From: Bacilli bacterium
Lineage (GTDB): Bacteria > Bacillota_I > Bacilli_A > RF39 > UBA660
Direction of reading: 5' to 3'
DNA: 64,000 nt
NCBI GenBank assembly: GCA_900772095.1
Contig: CAAGQJ010000026.1
Coordinates: forward strand, 24,643 to 88,642
Position numbers and translations under genes: made by a program. The notes under the pieces were generated by a model. The model searched no databases and was not told the origin of the DNA. It saw only the letters and a list, made by a program, of their open reading frames with translations. Position 1 is the first letter of the stretch. Each line of letters opens with the position of its first letter. This document shows, in pieces, positions 11,104 to 19,320 of the stretch.

Positions 11104-11271
11104 TTATATCTTGCTGTCAATCCAATCAACAGCTTTACCTAACATCTTCTGAAGAGTCTGTCTTTCAGAATTAGTCATCTTAGTTTCTTCAATAGCAGTA
11201 CAGGAATCACATTCCATTGCTAATGAGGAGAGCTCATTCCTCACTCCTACAATCCATTTTGTTCTTTTCAT
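11104..11271 (-). CDS. Small hypothetical protein, 55 aa
   Basis: ATG at 11271 to TAA at 11104. It begins MKRTKWIVGV and has two cysteines (ECDSC) near residue 21-24, then a helical, charged C-terminus. It overlaps the upstream gene by 38 bases, typical of tight phage operons. I do not recognise the family. Confidence 0.55.
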   Translation of the reverse strand: MKRTKWIVGVRNELSSLAMECDSCTAIEETKMTNSERQTLQKMLGKAVDWIDSKI

Positions 11272-11506
11272 GTTCCACTATCTTTTTATATGATTCTTGA
11301 ATACACTTCTTTAGTTTCCTAGGGATTCTGCTTTTCTTAATACCATGTTTGGAATCATGGACTCCTGTCAAGGTATTTGAAATTCCATTCATTTTAAGAT
11401 ACTTATTTAATAAATTTAAATAATCATCTATGTATATGCCTAGAGGAATCTCCTTTATATCCACTAAAAGAAGCTTCTTTCCATCTGTTAAATTAAGTAC
11501 TTGCAT
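11234..11506 (-). CDS. Hypothetical protein, 90 aa
   Basis: Not recognised. The N-terminal half is hydrophobic and acidic, the C-terminal half strongly basic (KKSRIPRKLKKC), which would suit nucleic-acid contact. It follows the 77-aa gene by 5 bases and overlaps the 55-aa gene downstream, so it is co-transcribed. Confidence 0.6.
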   Translation of the reverse strand: MQVLNLTDGKKLLLVDIKEIPLGIYIDDYLNLLNKYLKMNGISNTLTGVHDSKHGIKKSRIPRKLKKCIQESYKKIVEHEKNKMDCRSEE

Positions 11507-11511
11507 AACTA

Positions 11512-11745
11512 CTAAATTTTTACTTTACATTTTGTAGCTTCAACTTCTCTAATAGAATTGTCATTAGTTAAACGAACAATATAAATAGTTTTACCTTTAC
11601 TAAAAAATCCTGGTTGTTCATGTCTAACGTCGATTACTTCTCCAGTATAAGTATCAGTAAAATCATTTATAGAACATTTGTCACCATACATATCAGAGGC
11701 AGCTTCATATCCTCCGACATCTACTTCTTTCCATTCTAATATCAT
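11512..11745 (-). CDS. Hypothetical protein, 77 aa
   Basis: Small soluble beta-rich protein (TYTGEVIDVRH, KTIYIVRLTNDNS) with the look of an SH3-like barrel. No catalytic motif is visible. It sits 4 bases downstream of the polynucleotide-kinase-like gene in the same operon. The function is unknown. Confidence 0.6.
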   Translation of the reverse strand: MILEWKEVDVGGYEAASDMYGDKCSINDFTDTYTGEVIDVRHEQPGFFSKGKTIYIVRLTNDNSIREVEATKCKVKI

Positions 11746-11749
11746 ATTA

Positions 11750-12199
11750 CTAATTTGCCTTTAAGTTATAAACATCTTTACATCTTTCATACATGCCAAC
11801 TATCACTTCATCAGCAATTTGCATATCCTTTGGTAGAGAAGCATTTCTAGTTGTATTACGTCTAAGACATTTTCCAAGAGAAACATTAAAGAAGTCTTCA
11901 TACTCTACAGTATACTTAAACTTCTCAGCTATTTTTACATAAATATCAACTACTTCTTTATTTAAGTTCGTATTATCAAGAACAATATCTACACCAAAAC
12001 TCATACCTATCCAAATAGTTTCTTGTTGTATAGCACAAACTATAGGCTCTCTTGCTGGAACCCAATATTTACCAAGCATAAGACGAATATCATCTTGATT
12101 AACTCTAATTCTATGATTTGGATCTCTCATAACCCATTCTTTAGCCCAGGTAGTCTTACCTGATGCTGGAAGTCCTCTACAAATAATAAGTTTATTCAT
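11750..12199 (-). CDS. P-loop kinase, polynucleotide 5'-kinase-like
   Basis: 149 residues forming a single AAA_33-type kinase domain. Walker A GLPASGKTT is at residues 9-17, followed by NQDDIR (the substrate-side DD), DNTNLN, and a lid region rich in arginine (RRNTTRN). This layout matches the kinase half of T4 Pnkp, which transfers the gamma phosphate of a nucleotide to a 5'-hydroxyl of RNA or DNA. No phosphatase half is present. A role in end healing of nicked tRNA or DNA is inferred from family membership. No RNA ligase is obvious next to it. Substrate choice cannot be read from the sequence. Confidence 0.8.
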   Translation of the reverse strand: MNKLIICRGLPASGKTTWAKEWVMRDPNHRIRVNQDDIRLMLGKYWVPAREPIVCAIQQETIWIGMSFGVDIVLDNTNLNKEVVDIYVKIAEKFKYTVEYEDFFNVSLGKCLRRNTTRNASLPKDMQIADEVIVGMYERCKDVYNLKAN

Positions 12200-12209
12200 G
12201 TTATATCTT

Positions 12210-12611
12210 TTACAAAAGTTTACAATATATACTTAAAACATGGTTATAGAAACTATCTTCTAAGGCACATTGACAATCAATGTATTCAATAGCTTTCTCC
12301 ATAGTTTTTATACCATGTTGTCCTACAATAGGAAGATTACCAGTTATAGCTTGACCTACTATATAAGATAGAATTAATATTTCTCCCTGGGAAAAATTCT
12401 CTAATACTGCATTTTTAGGAAGATGCATAAAGAAATCAATATTTCTACTCACCTTTTTCTTTCTTTCAGCTTGTGCTTGTAGTTCTTCTGGTGTTGAAGA
12501 AAATAACTTCTTACAAACCTGCATAAGGTACTCTTCAGTAAGAGGTTCTGTATATGAATTATTTACTTTTATTTTGTAATCTAACTCATTTTTACCAATG
12601 TTATCATTCAT
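12210..12611 (-). CDS. Hypothetical protein, 133 aa
   Basis: Mostly helical protein without a recognised domain. The centre reads KNAVLENFSQGEILILSYI and the C-terminus is cysteine-containing (DCQCALEDSF). Ten bases separate it from the kinase gene. No function is assigned. Confidence 0.6.
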   Translation of the reverse strand: MNDNIGKNELDYKIKVNNSYTEPLTEEYLMQVCKKLFSSTPEELQAQAERKKKVSRNIDFFMHLPKNAVLENFSQGEILILSYIVGQAITGNLPIVGQHGIKTMEKAIEYIDCQCALEDSFYNHVLSIYCKLL

Positions 12612-12614
12612 ATT

Positions 12615-13031
12615 TTAATCAATGTTACAACATACTTCTTCTATCTCTTCATAGAAATCAATACTATCTATCATCTCTTCTATAAAGCATACTTCTCCTT
12701 GAGTATATTGAAGGTCTGAGATATATTGCTTAAGTTCTATGATTTCCTGAATATAGTCAGGATTATCCTTAGCATATTTTTCATACTCTATAAGTCTATC
12801 TTTAGAACTACTTATATCTCTGCTTAAATCAGTAATAACATCTTGTATTCTATCCTTAGTTATAATAGTGTAAGGATGCTCCTTATTACCATTATATGCA
12901 GGATGTATATTCTCATTGAAGTATTGATATATTTCAGAATTACGAGAGAATGCTGCTACAATGATATGTTTCTTTTCTTCTTCCTCAGATTTTCTCTTAG
13001 GAACAATGTAAATTGATAAATAACTACTCAT
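12615..13031 (-). CDS. Hypothetical protein with predicted coiled coil, 138 aa
   Basis: The N-terminus reads like a beta-strand start (SSYLSIYIVPKR). Residues about 65-110 are charged heptad-like sequence (DRLIEYEKYAKD, EIIELKQYISDLQ). The spacing to thyX is 1 base, so translation may be coupled. Not recognised. Confidence 0.6.
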   Translation of the reverse strand: MSSYLSIYIVPKRKSEEEEKKHIIVAAFSRNSEIYQYFNENIHPAYNGNKEHPYTIITKDRIQDVITDLSRDISSSKDRLIEYEKYAKDNPDYIQEIIELKQYISDLQYTQGEVCFIEEMIDSIDFYEEIEEVCCNID

Positions 13032-13032
13032 A

Positions 13033-13926
13033 TTATAAGTCCTTTCCTAATTCTTTAATGATTAAATCATGAGCTATTGAAGCTACTTGCTGAGCATTAG
13101 GATGTGGTAGTCCTGTTGTACCTCTATATCTAAGGTCAAAGAAGTGTTCCCAATCATCTTCAAAGGCAGTATATACTACCTCTGTTGCTGTAGATAAAGG
13201 TAGTACTTCTCTTGCTTGCTGTGGTTGCCATCCCTTATTAATAAGCAAGGTGTATTCCCTTTCTGCATCCTCTAAAGTCCATAAGAAAGCATCAATGTCT
13301 TTATGTTCTTCTCCAGGAAGTTGAATCTTCATTTCATTAACATCACACCAATCTCCATCCCAATAAGCATAGTGTCCTGTAGGAATGTTCAACCAAGCAG
13401 GCTTGATGAAAGTAAGCTCATTATTGAACTTATCTTTAGTATAGTTACAGTATCTTGTACTTTGTTCTGCTACACTAGCAACTCTATGACGATTAAATTC
13501 CCTTGATACTCCAATAGATGTAATAAACTTTAAGCAGATTCTTTTAACATGAGATTCTGTTGGTTCACAAAGATACTTATCAATAACCTCCCAAGCATTC
13601 AATTCTGCTATTACTCTAAGGTTAGTTGTAACATAGAGCATATTAGCCCTGTCATTACATACAACCTTACTATATGGGCTGTTTGCTACTTTCCAGAATA
13701 TCAAGTCTTCTGAATCACAAGATGCTGCCAGATATACAGTACCATGTTCAAGCATAGCTAGATGCTGTGACTTAATCATTCTCTCTACAAATGGCTTAGC
13801 ACTATCTTCTGTGATTTTATCTTCTGACTTATAGCACACCCTACCAATTTTTTCTATAACTTGATAAATACCAGATAACCCTGGATTTTGTTTTATTAAA
13901 CTTACGGACGGATTAATTAGTCTCAT
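13033..13926 (-). CDS. thyX: Flavin-dependent thymidylate synthase
   Basis: 297 residues. The ThyX signature RHRVASVAEQSTR is at 146-158 (RHR, S151, S156, R158). ThyX makes dTMP from dUMP using methylene-tetrahydrofolate, FAD and NADPH. Together with the dUTPase, class III RNR and uracil-DNA glycosylase elsewhere in the window it forms a pyrimidine supply and uracil-exclusion set. The start overlaps the end of an HNH endonuclease gene by 4 bases, and its first 25 codons have a diverged second copy at 14444-14542 on the far side of that endonuclease. The present gene is complete, so the endonuclease insertion seems to have rebuilt the 5' end. Confidence 0.93.
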   Translation of the reverse strand: MRLINPSVSLIKQNPGLSGIYQVIEKIGRVCYKSEDKITEDSAKPFVERMIKSQHLAMLEHGTVYLAASCDSEDLIFWKVANSPYSKVVCNDRANMLYVTTNLRVIAELNAWEVIDKYLCEPTESHVKRICLKFITSIGVSREFNRHRVASVAEQSTRYCNYTKDKFNNELTFIKPAWLNIPTGHYAYWDGDWCDVNEMKIQLPGEEHKDIDAFLWTLEDAEREYTLLINKGWQPQQAREVLPLSTATEVVYTAFEDDWEHFFDLRYRGTTGLPHPNAQQVASIAHDLIIKELGKDL

Positions 13927-14465
13927 TTATATTTAAATTTAAAATTATGAACTTTATTACAATTTATAAATTTCGTATGTTTATCTCTCCAGTAGCCACC
14001 ATTGCAGCAATTTGCAATTAGCCCTTGAGAAATATTCAATTTGTTTGCAGCTTCTTGTGTTGAAGGAAATTCTGCTATAAAATTATCATTCAAATCAAAT
14101 TGTAACACAATCTTACTTCTTTTTGCTACTTGTCTTTTAGTACCTGTACCATAATTTACATTATATACAGCTGTACACCATTCTAAATTATCAACAACAT
14201 TATTACAATGATTTTCATCTTTATGATTTACTTGAGGAAGTTTATATGGATTTGGAATAAAAGCATTAGCTACTAATCTATGAACTAAAAATTTTTTCCC
14301 TATTCCTTTATTAAATAACACTACTCTAGCATATCCTTTTACATAATCAGGAGATAGATATTTATATTTTTCTACTCTAGGATCTTTATGAACTCTCCTT
14401 ACTCTTCCTAAGGAACTAACTTCATAAATGCCATTATATTCCTTTATACTTCTCCATTTTTCCAT
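13923..14465 (-). CDS. HNH homing endonuclease with NUMOD4 and NUMOD1 domains
   Basis: 180 residues. NUMOD4-like start (WRSIKEYNGIYEVSSLGRVRR, about 4-24), then an HNH core with LVHRLVANAFIPNP, NHKDENHCNNVVDNLEW (about 68-115), and a C-terminal NUMOD1-type DNA-binding helix (FPSTQEAANKLNISQGLI, about 134-151). Such enzymes nick or cut DNA at specific sites and spread their own gene. It lies exactly between a remnant of the thyX 5' end and the intact thyX gene, so thyX is its likely target. No group I intron core is evident around it, which points to free-standing (intronless) homing. Confidence 0.9.
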   Translation of the reverse strand: MEKWRSIKEYNGIYEVSSLGRVRRVHKDPRVEKYKYLSPDYVKGYARVVLFNKGIGKKFLVHRLVANAFIPNPYKLPQVNHKDENHCNNVVDNLEWCTAVYNVNYGTGTKRQVAKRSKIVLQFDLNDNFIAEFPSTQEAANKLNISQGLIANCCNGGYWRDKHTKFINCNKVHNFKFKYK

Positions 14466-14542
14466 AGTTCAACTTGTTTATAAATACCCTCAAGACCTGG
14501 TGTCTGAGTAATGAGTTCTACTGACGGATTAATTAACTTCAT
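14444..14542 (-). pseudogene. Duplicated, truncated thyX 5' end
   Basis: ATG at 14542 opens a 32-codon frame whose first 24 residues (MKLINPSVELITQTPGLEGI and onwards) match the start of ThyX (MRLINPSVSLIKQNPGLSGI) at most positions. The match breaks where the HNH gene starts (14465), and a TAA follows at 14444. This is the scar of homing-endonuclease entry into thyX. The two copies have diverged, so either the event is old or a foreign 5' end was brought in. Confidence 0.8.
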
Positions 14543-14555
14543 TTATTCGATCTTT

Positions 14556-14876
14556 TTAGTTTCTTTTCCTAATTTGCTTAATTATATAATTCTTATAACC
14601 TGCTGAAGGTTTATACCTTCTTCTTCTAGCTTCCTCAAGGGGCAAAGGAATGGTAGCAGTCTTATTTCTTTCAGAGTAATATAGTTTACCAGATTTAGAT
14701 ACCCATACTGTTCTAGTACATATATTAATATGGTTACCTCCCGGTTTATCACCTTCATCTATATTACCTCCAACATAATGGCCATCTTCATCACAGAAGG
14801 CTCCAGTATTAGCATCTATATAGTAACCTGGATACTGCTCACATTCATATATTTCTCTTCCATTATCTAAATACAT
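14556..14876 (-). CDS. Hypothetical protein with degenerate metal-ribbon-like C-terminus, 106 aa
   Basis: The middle reads VWVSKSGKLYYSERNKTA followed by IPLPLEEARRRRYKPS. This resembles the short YHxxxC...C ribbon found at the ends of many nucleases and Ada-like domains, but the usual cysteines are Asn and Ser here, so metal binding looks lost. The N-terminus is acidic and glycine-rich. The resemblance is my reading, not a firm family call. Confidence 0.55.
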   Translation of the reverse strand: MYLDNGREIYECEQYPGYYIDANTGAFCDEDGHYVGGNIDEGDKPGGNHINICTRTVWVSKSGKLYYSERNKTATIPLPLEEARRRRYKPSAGYKNYIIKQIRKRN

Positions 14877-14894
14877 AGCTCTATACTTTAAGAA

Positions 14895-15257
14895 TTATTG
14901 TTTACTGAAATTCACTTCACCAAAGACCTTAGAGAATAAATACCTTGACATATACATAATAGAGTGTTCTATGTGATTCCTCTCCTTGAAGTCTTTAGAT
15001 ACACCAACTAGTCTTCCTGTTCTACAAGGGTTATTTCCTGTTTCACCATCAACTACTTCAATAATCATAGCTCCACCTTGCTTAACAACTCCTTCACAAT
15101 CATTGCAAAGACCTTGGAATATTTCTCTTGGAGCTTCCTTGTCTCCTTTGAGTTTGCCAAGCATGGCTACACCATAGTCTTTTCCACAGCAAATACAGCG
15201 TAAGACTGATGGATTAACACCATGTTTAGGACTTAATGTTATACTATTCTTTGTCAT
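14895..15257 (-). CDS. Zinc-ribbon phage protein of the HGVNPS family, 120 aa
   Basis: A conserved start (SPKHGVNPSVLRCICCGKD) gives the first CxxC at about residues 21-24, and CNDC at about 51-54 completes a four-cysteine zinc ribbon. The tail (PCRTGRLVGVSKDF) is also typical of this widespread phage family of unknown role. It is probably a small nucleic-acid or protein-binding factor; no enzyme motif is visible. Confidence 0.7.
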   Translation of the reverse strand: MTKNSITLSPKHGVNPSVLRCICCGKDYGVAMLGKLKGDKEAPREIFQGLCNDCEGVVKQGGAMIIEVVDGETGNNPCRTGRLVGVSKDFKERNHIEHSIMYMSRYLFSKVFGEVNFSKQ

Positions 15258-15261
15258 AAAT

Positions 15262-15453
15262 CTACCTTTTAGTTACATAACCAAAACTCTGAATCAACTT
15301 TTCTATCACTATGTCAGGATTTGCATTTGATTTCTCAATAACTTCCCTAAATGCTTCTGCTAAATTATATGGAAGGTTATTGTCATCTGAAGGTACTTTG
15401 ATAAAGTATTGAAGTCCTTCACATTCATAGTTTATTGATAAATCTGTAATCAT
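15262..15453 (-). CDS. Hypothetical protein, 63 aa
   Basis: Small acidic protein (MITDLSINYECEG start, KSNANPDIVIEKLIQSFGY end). It is in the same operon, 4 bases from the zinc-ribbon gene. Not recognised. Confidence 0.55.
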   Translation of the reverse strand: MITDLSINYECEGLQYFIKVPSDDNNLPYNLAEAFREVIEKSNANPDIVIEKLIQSFGYVTKR

Positions 15454-15468
15454 AATATTTATGTTTAG

Positions 15469-15924
15469 TTACTCTTGACAAACATCTAAATCATCTATTA
15501 TCCACCCTTGAGAAGCTTCAAGAATTACTTGGTAATGTTTAAGTTCTTTTAGAACTTCTTCTTTAGATCTAACACCTTTATACATACATTTTTCTATATG
15601 TAATTCTGCTATCCTTTCTGAGGCAAGTTTTTGTAATTCCTTGAGTAGAGTGGAAATACCTATAGCTTCATCATCATTCTTAAACTCCTCAATAAAATTG
15701 GTATCATCAAAGTTATTCTCCTTAAATTTATGACAGTATCTACGCCCTTCATCATCAATATCTGATTCATACTCTTGAGATACACTATAGTTACGAACTT
15801 TTACAGGCATTGATTTACTTAAGCTATAAGATACACAGCAATCCACTTCTATAGGTTTTGGATCTGATTGGTTGTATGGAGCAGAAGGATCTAAAGCAGC
15901 TCCCATTGGATAATTATTTTTCAT
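15469..15924 (-). CDS. Hypothetical protein, 151 aa
   Basis: The N-terminus is proline- and polar-rich (NYPMGAALDPSAPYNQSD); the C-terminal half is helical and charged (EEFKNDDEAIGISTLLKELQ). It overlaps the NUMOD1 gene by 4 bases. No recognised domain. Confidence 0.55.
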   Translation of the reverse strand: MKNNYPMGAALDPSAPYNQSDPKPIEVDCCVSYSLSKSMPVKVRNYSVSQEYESDIDDEGRRYCHKFKENNFDDTNFIEEFKNDDEAIGISTLLKELQKLASERIAELHIEKCMYKGVRSKEEVLKELKHYQVILEASQGWIIDDLDVCQE

Positions 15925-16484
15925 TTCTTTTTCTTTTTAATTCTATTAAGTCTCTTTGATATAGGTTCCAATGAAGGAAGGAATATTTTTCCACCTACAG
16001 TAAGCCTTTCTCCTTTTAGGCATCTTGATATATCATGTGCTCTGATACCATAGGCTTTAGCTGCTTCAAGTGGAGTACTCCAATATATAACAAAGGTACC
16101 ATTTATAGTATACTCCTTAATTCCCAAAGAGGATCTGGTAATTTTCCTTCTTCCATCTATGTATCTATGGGTTTCCATAGCCTTCTTTTTATCTTCAAAG
16201 GATTCTCCTTTAAGTACAAAAAGTTTATTTCCAGCTTTTCTATTTAAGTCTAAATTCTTACGTATTGTAGATTCAGAGATTTCAAGTTCCCTTGCTGCTT
16301 CTTTAATAGAATCATAAGAACCTAGAAGCTTTCCATCAAGGCTATATACATCTATAGGAATATGAGGTTTAAGAATATTCTTAAATCTTTTCCTTCTTTC
16401 AATCTTTTTCTTCTCTTGTATTTTACCTCTTTCTAGAAAATCAGAGAAATCTTCATATACAATATCATTGTCATCCATAATCAA
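15921..16484 (-). CDS. NUMOD1-type DNA-binding protein without nuclease domain
   Basis: 187 residues. It carries two NUMOD1/helix-turn-helix units of the kind that follow homing nucleases: SYDSIKEAARELEISESTI at about 57-75 and a second at about 140-160 (PLEAAKAYGIRAHDIS). The strongly basic N- and C-termini (EKKKIERRKRFK, KRLNRIKKKKK) would hold DNA. No HNH or GIY-YIG core is present. It may be a decayed homing-endonuclease gene or a repurposed DNA-binding regulator. Confidence 0.75.
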   Translation of the reverse strand: MIMDDNDIVYEDFSDFLERGKIQEKKKIERRKRFKNILKPHIPIDVYSLDGKLLGSYDSIKEAARELEISESTIRKNLDLNRKAGNKLFVLKGESFEDKKKAMETHRYIDGRRKITRSSLGIKEYTINGTFVIYWSTPLEAAKAYGIRAHDISRCLKGERLTVGGKIFLPSLEPISKRLNRIKKKKK

Positions 16485-16489
16485 TTAGT

Positions 16490-17008
16490 TTATGTACTAG
16501 CATAAATAGTATAGTTCTCAAAATCATCAGAGATAGATGTTAGAGCCTTTATATATTCCTTAGTTCTTCTAAGTAATTGCTCGTAGGTTCCCCAACCATT
16601 ATCTGGATTGAAGTCTTTGAAGAAATCTTCTTCCCTCAATAACTTTCTATAGCATTTCATTACATCTTCCAGATAGTCCATGTTAGGGACTTTAATATCT
16701 AGGTTATCTTCTGGATGCCATAAAAGGTCATAGAGAGTTACTATATTTCCTTCTTTCTTAGAGATACATTTACCTATTACCTTGCATTCATCAGCCATAT
16801 CTGTCAGATTATGAGTGAGATTGATATGGAAATAAGTATTACTTTCATAAGTCTTCTCCTCAATATCATCAGGATCAATATCAGGGAAATAAGTAAGAAC
16901 TTCCTGCTTTGTTTCAAGTTCTCTTGTTTCTCCCTTATCTCTAATATATACTCCTGTACCTCTATGAAGCACAGGAGTCTTACTGTAAATATATAAATCT
17001 AAACTCAT
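16490..17008 (-). CDS. Conserved phage protein of unknown function, 172 aa
   Basis: Starts MSLDLYIYSKTPV and carries HINLTHNLTDMADE, LLWHPED and FNPDNGWGTYEQLL, a pattern I associate with a widespread phage family lacking an assigned role. Soluble, with no membrane segment. The 4-base overlap with the DUF3310 gene suggests coupled translation. Confidence 0.65.
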   Translation of the reverse strand: MSLDLYIYSKTPVLHRGTGVYIRDKGETRELETKQEVLTYFPDIDPDDIEEKTYESNTYFHINLTHNLTDMADECKVIGKCISKKEGNIVTLYDLLWHPEDNLDIKVPNMDYLEDVMKCYRKLLREEDFFKDFNPDNGWGTYEQLLRRTKEYIKALTSISDDFENYTIYAST

Positions 17009-17604
17009 TCTTCTAACTTAAATTTCTTGTTAAAATCACTAGCTTCTCTTACATAGAATCTCTTACCATCAGTATAAACAACAGCATCTATCCATTCTCC
17101 ATTAGTAGGATTCTTCATCCTTGTAGCACCTTGATTTACAATAGCATACTTATGCCCATTCTTAGGATATAGCCAACGTAAAGCTTTATTCCATAGCTCT
17201 TTAGCTTTGTCTCCATACCAGGCAATTTTACCTAATTCCTGAGGAATCATATCTTTTTCACCTACCCTCCAATTATACTTGAAGGCATTCAGTTCACAGA
17301 AGATGGCTGTATTATACCAACCTTTAAGTCCTTCCATAGCCTCGATACATTCTACATTAGTACCATTTACTTCAAGACCTTGGTAGTGCAAAGGATGATT
17401 AACCATTTCTTTTTTAGGCTCTTCTTTAGTTGAAGTTGTAGATGCTTTGGTATAGTTCTGAATTTTCTCCAATTCTGCTATTTCTTTCTCTATAGTATTC
17501 AAGTTTTTAAAAACATGTTGTTTTGGAGAACTTTCTTCCATAGCTAAGGTTATAATAGATCTAATTGACTTTATAGCTTTTTTAACTTCTTCTATATGTT
17601 CCAT
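17005..17604 (-). CDS. DUF3310 (T7 gp1.7-like) protein
   Basis: I place the start at the internal ATG 17604 because the longer frame (17646) would overlap the neighbouring gene; this gives 199 residues. The DUF3310 hallmarks are VNHPLHYQG, ECIEAMEG, ELNAFKYNWR and KIAWYGDKAKEL. The family includes T7 gp1.7, reported as a nucleotide kinase, so a nucleotide-metabolism role is possible here. An N-terminal helical extension (about 70 residues) and a C-terminal stretch (EWIDAVVYTDGKRFYVR) are extra to the core domain. Confidence 0.8.
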   Translation of the reverse strand: MEHIEEVKKAIKSIRSIITLAMEESSPKQHVFKNLNTIEKEIAELEKIQNYTKASTTSTKEEPKKEMVNHPLHYQGLEVNGTNVECIEAMEGLKGWYNTAIFCELNAFKYNWRVGEKDMIPQELGKIAWYGDKAKELWNKALRWLYPKNGHKYAIVNQGATRMKNPTNGEWIDAVVYTDGKRFYVREASDFNKKFKLEE

Positions 17605-17605
17605 A

Positions 17606-17869
17606 TCAATATTTATATAATGCTCCTTTACTAATTGCCTCTCCAATGAATGAACTCATAAGTTGACTATGTACTATAGTTTCTTTTGAGTCATCTACCT
17701 CATTGTAGATATGATAATCATTGTTCTCATTAAGGGATATATCCTTAGAACTTCTTAGTCCAAAGTTAAGAAGAACAAAGCATTCTAAAGGATAACTTCC
17801 CTTTACATTCTTGATTAAATCATCAAGCTCCTTCTGAGAGTTGATTTTCTGTGGACGCTGATTCTTCAT
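17606..17869 (-). CDS. Hypothetical protein, 87 aa
   Basis: Contains LVLLNFG-type hydrophobic core (ECFVLLNFGLRSSKDI) and SSFIGEAISKGAL. It overlaps the end of the upstream 155-aa gene by 47 bases and abuts the DUF3310 gene. Not recognised. Confidence 0.55.
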   Translation of the reverse strand: MKNQRPQKINSQKELDDLIKNVKGSYPLECFVLLNFGLRSSKDISLNENNDYHIYNEVDDSKETIVHSQLMSSFIGEAISKGALYKY

Positions 17870-18290
17870 TTTCCTGAGAATTTAAGTATGTATAATTAAC
17901 TTCCTTAAGACCATCTATCTGCATATCATAACCTTGCTGAGCAATTTCTCTAGTATGAGTCATTGCTTCTGCAATATTATTAGCCCATAGAAGAACTTTA
18001 TATTTAATAGTCTTCTCACTACCATCATCAAGTAGGGTAGTATCCCTTAGAGTTGCTATGAAGGTATGATCTCCTTCATACTGAGTAATGATTTCCTTGA
18101 CAACAGACAGTTTCAAGCCTGTAATTTCAAAGTCTTCTACTTCTCCATCAATCTTATCTTGATTAAGAAGAGACAATACTTCATATTCTGCCTCTGCAAA
18201 TACCTCCTTATCAAGAATATAGGTTTCAATCTTCTTCTTTACCTTTCCATCTATCTTCCAGGCAACCTTTGCTTTTACTTCTATTAGCAT
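17823..18290 (-). CDS. Hypothetical protein, 155 aa
   Basis: Beta-rich protein with two similar halves: an N-terminal (KVAWKIDGKVKKKIETYILD) and a middle segment (LLDDGSEKTIKYKVLLWANN) each look like a strand pair followed by a helix. Acidic serine-rich tail. Function unknown. Confidence 0.6.
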   Translation of the reverse strand: MLIEVKAKVAWKIDGKVKKKIETYILDKEVFAEAEYEVLSLLNQDKIDGEVEDFEITGLKLSVVKEIITQYEGDHTFIATLRDTTLLDDGSEKTIKYKVLLWANNIAEAMTHTREIAQQGYDMQIDGLKEVNYTYLNSQENEESASTENQLSEGA

Positions 18291-18315
18291 AACTGTTTGA
18301 TTTTAATGTTCTTTA

Positions 18316-18594
18316 CTATAGCATTGCTGCTACCTTTGGCTGATTTATCTGCTTCATCTTATAATTGATAAAGCTATTGCGAGTTTCATTTAACTTTGCA
18401 AGAATCTCCTTTTGAGTCCATGTATTCTCTACAGGTACTAAAGGTGTTCCATTGTAGGCAATGTATATTGTACCATCAAAGTCTGCTAAGCAGATAGCAT
18501 CATGTGCCTCTGCTAAAATAGTATTCTGCCGAGAAGTCTGTTGCTTCTCTCTGATTGTTCTTACAAATCCCATTACTTTAACCACATTTATCAA
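18316..18594 (-). CDS. Hypothetical protein, 92 aa
   Basis: Reads MINVVKVMGFVRTIREKQQ, then DAICLADFDGTIYIAYNGTP. DFDGT recalls a HAD phosphatase start, but the rest of that fold is missing in 92 residues, so I do not call it. It overlaps the upstream gene by 17 bases. Confidence 0.55.
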   Translation of the reverse strand: MINVVKVMGFVRTIREKQQTSRQNTILAEAHDAICLADFDGTIYIAYNGTPLVPVENTWTQKEILAKLNETRNSFINYKMKQINQPKVAAML

Positions 18595-19318
18595 GTTTTT
18601 GATTGTTACTATTTACTATAAGATAGTCAGCAGATTCCTCAAAAGGAATGCCTTCTTTATAGTTAAGACTCCAAGGATAAGACTTTCTCATAGCTATACG
18701 TAAGGTTTCTATATCAGCCAGTTTCTTTCTGAGGGCATCTACTGCCTTGGTACATCTGATGTTATTTAAATCTATAGCCTCAGCTTTCTTATTATTATCA
18801 AACATAGTATTGGCTTTCTTGACAATCTTAAGCCATTCTACTGAAGTTTCAGATAAGCTATAAATGTGAAAAGCTTCAGTAGCATCCTTCCCAGAAAGTC
18901 TTTTTAAATCTTCACAGCATTGATTGAATATTGCTGAAGCAATACTCATCATAGTTAGGATATAATGGAGAGAAGCTAAACATTCTGCATGTTTCCATTT
19001 AGCATTTCTAAACGAAATAAAGATTGCTCTATGCAGTTCTTCTTCCTCTTCTTCAAACTGTTCCTCTATGTTATCACTTAGGATGTTCATATACCTTACA
19101 TTCTGACTACTTACATCCATCAGTCTATTAGGAAGTACCTTCAAGTATTTACCTATCTTATTAATAGCCTGTTTAGTTTCATGTCTATAGAACATCTTTT
19201 CTTTCTTGATGTCCTCAATGTAATCTAAGTAAGCATACCTAGCCATAGTGATGGAAGGCAGGCAACAATACTGGAAGTACTTCCAAATATCTACTAATTC
19301 TTCTTCTGTTAAAACCAT
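18578..19318 (-). CDS. Hypothetical helical protein, 246 aa
   Basis: The ATG at 19318 is the better start, since the longer frame overlaps the polymerase stop; the polymerase TAA is 2 bases away. Nearly all-helical, with an acidic cluster (EEQFEEEEEELHRA) near the middle and several cysteines. No domain recognised. Its position directly after DNA polymerase suggests a replication accessory role, which is only inference. Confidence 0.6.
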   Translation of the reverse strand: MVLTEEELVDIWKYFQYCCLPSITMARYAYLDYIEDIKKEKMFYRHETKQAINKIGKYLKVLPNRLMDVSSQNVRYMNILSDNIEEQFEEEEEELHRAIFISFRNAKWKHAECLASLHYILTMMSIASAIFNQCCEDLKRLSGKDATEAFHIYSLSETSVEWLKIVKKANTMFDNNKKAEAIDLNNIRCTKAVDALRKKLADIETLRIAMRKSYPWSLNYKEGIPFEESADYLIVNSNNQKLDKCG

Positions 19319-19320
19319 AA

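Noticed and set aside
18316..18594. HAD-type phosphatase from the DFDGT motif
   Set aside because: The protein is only 92 residues and lacks the rest of the fold.
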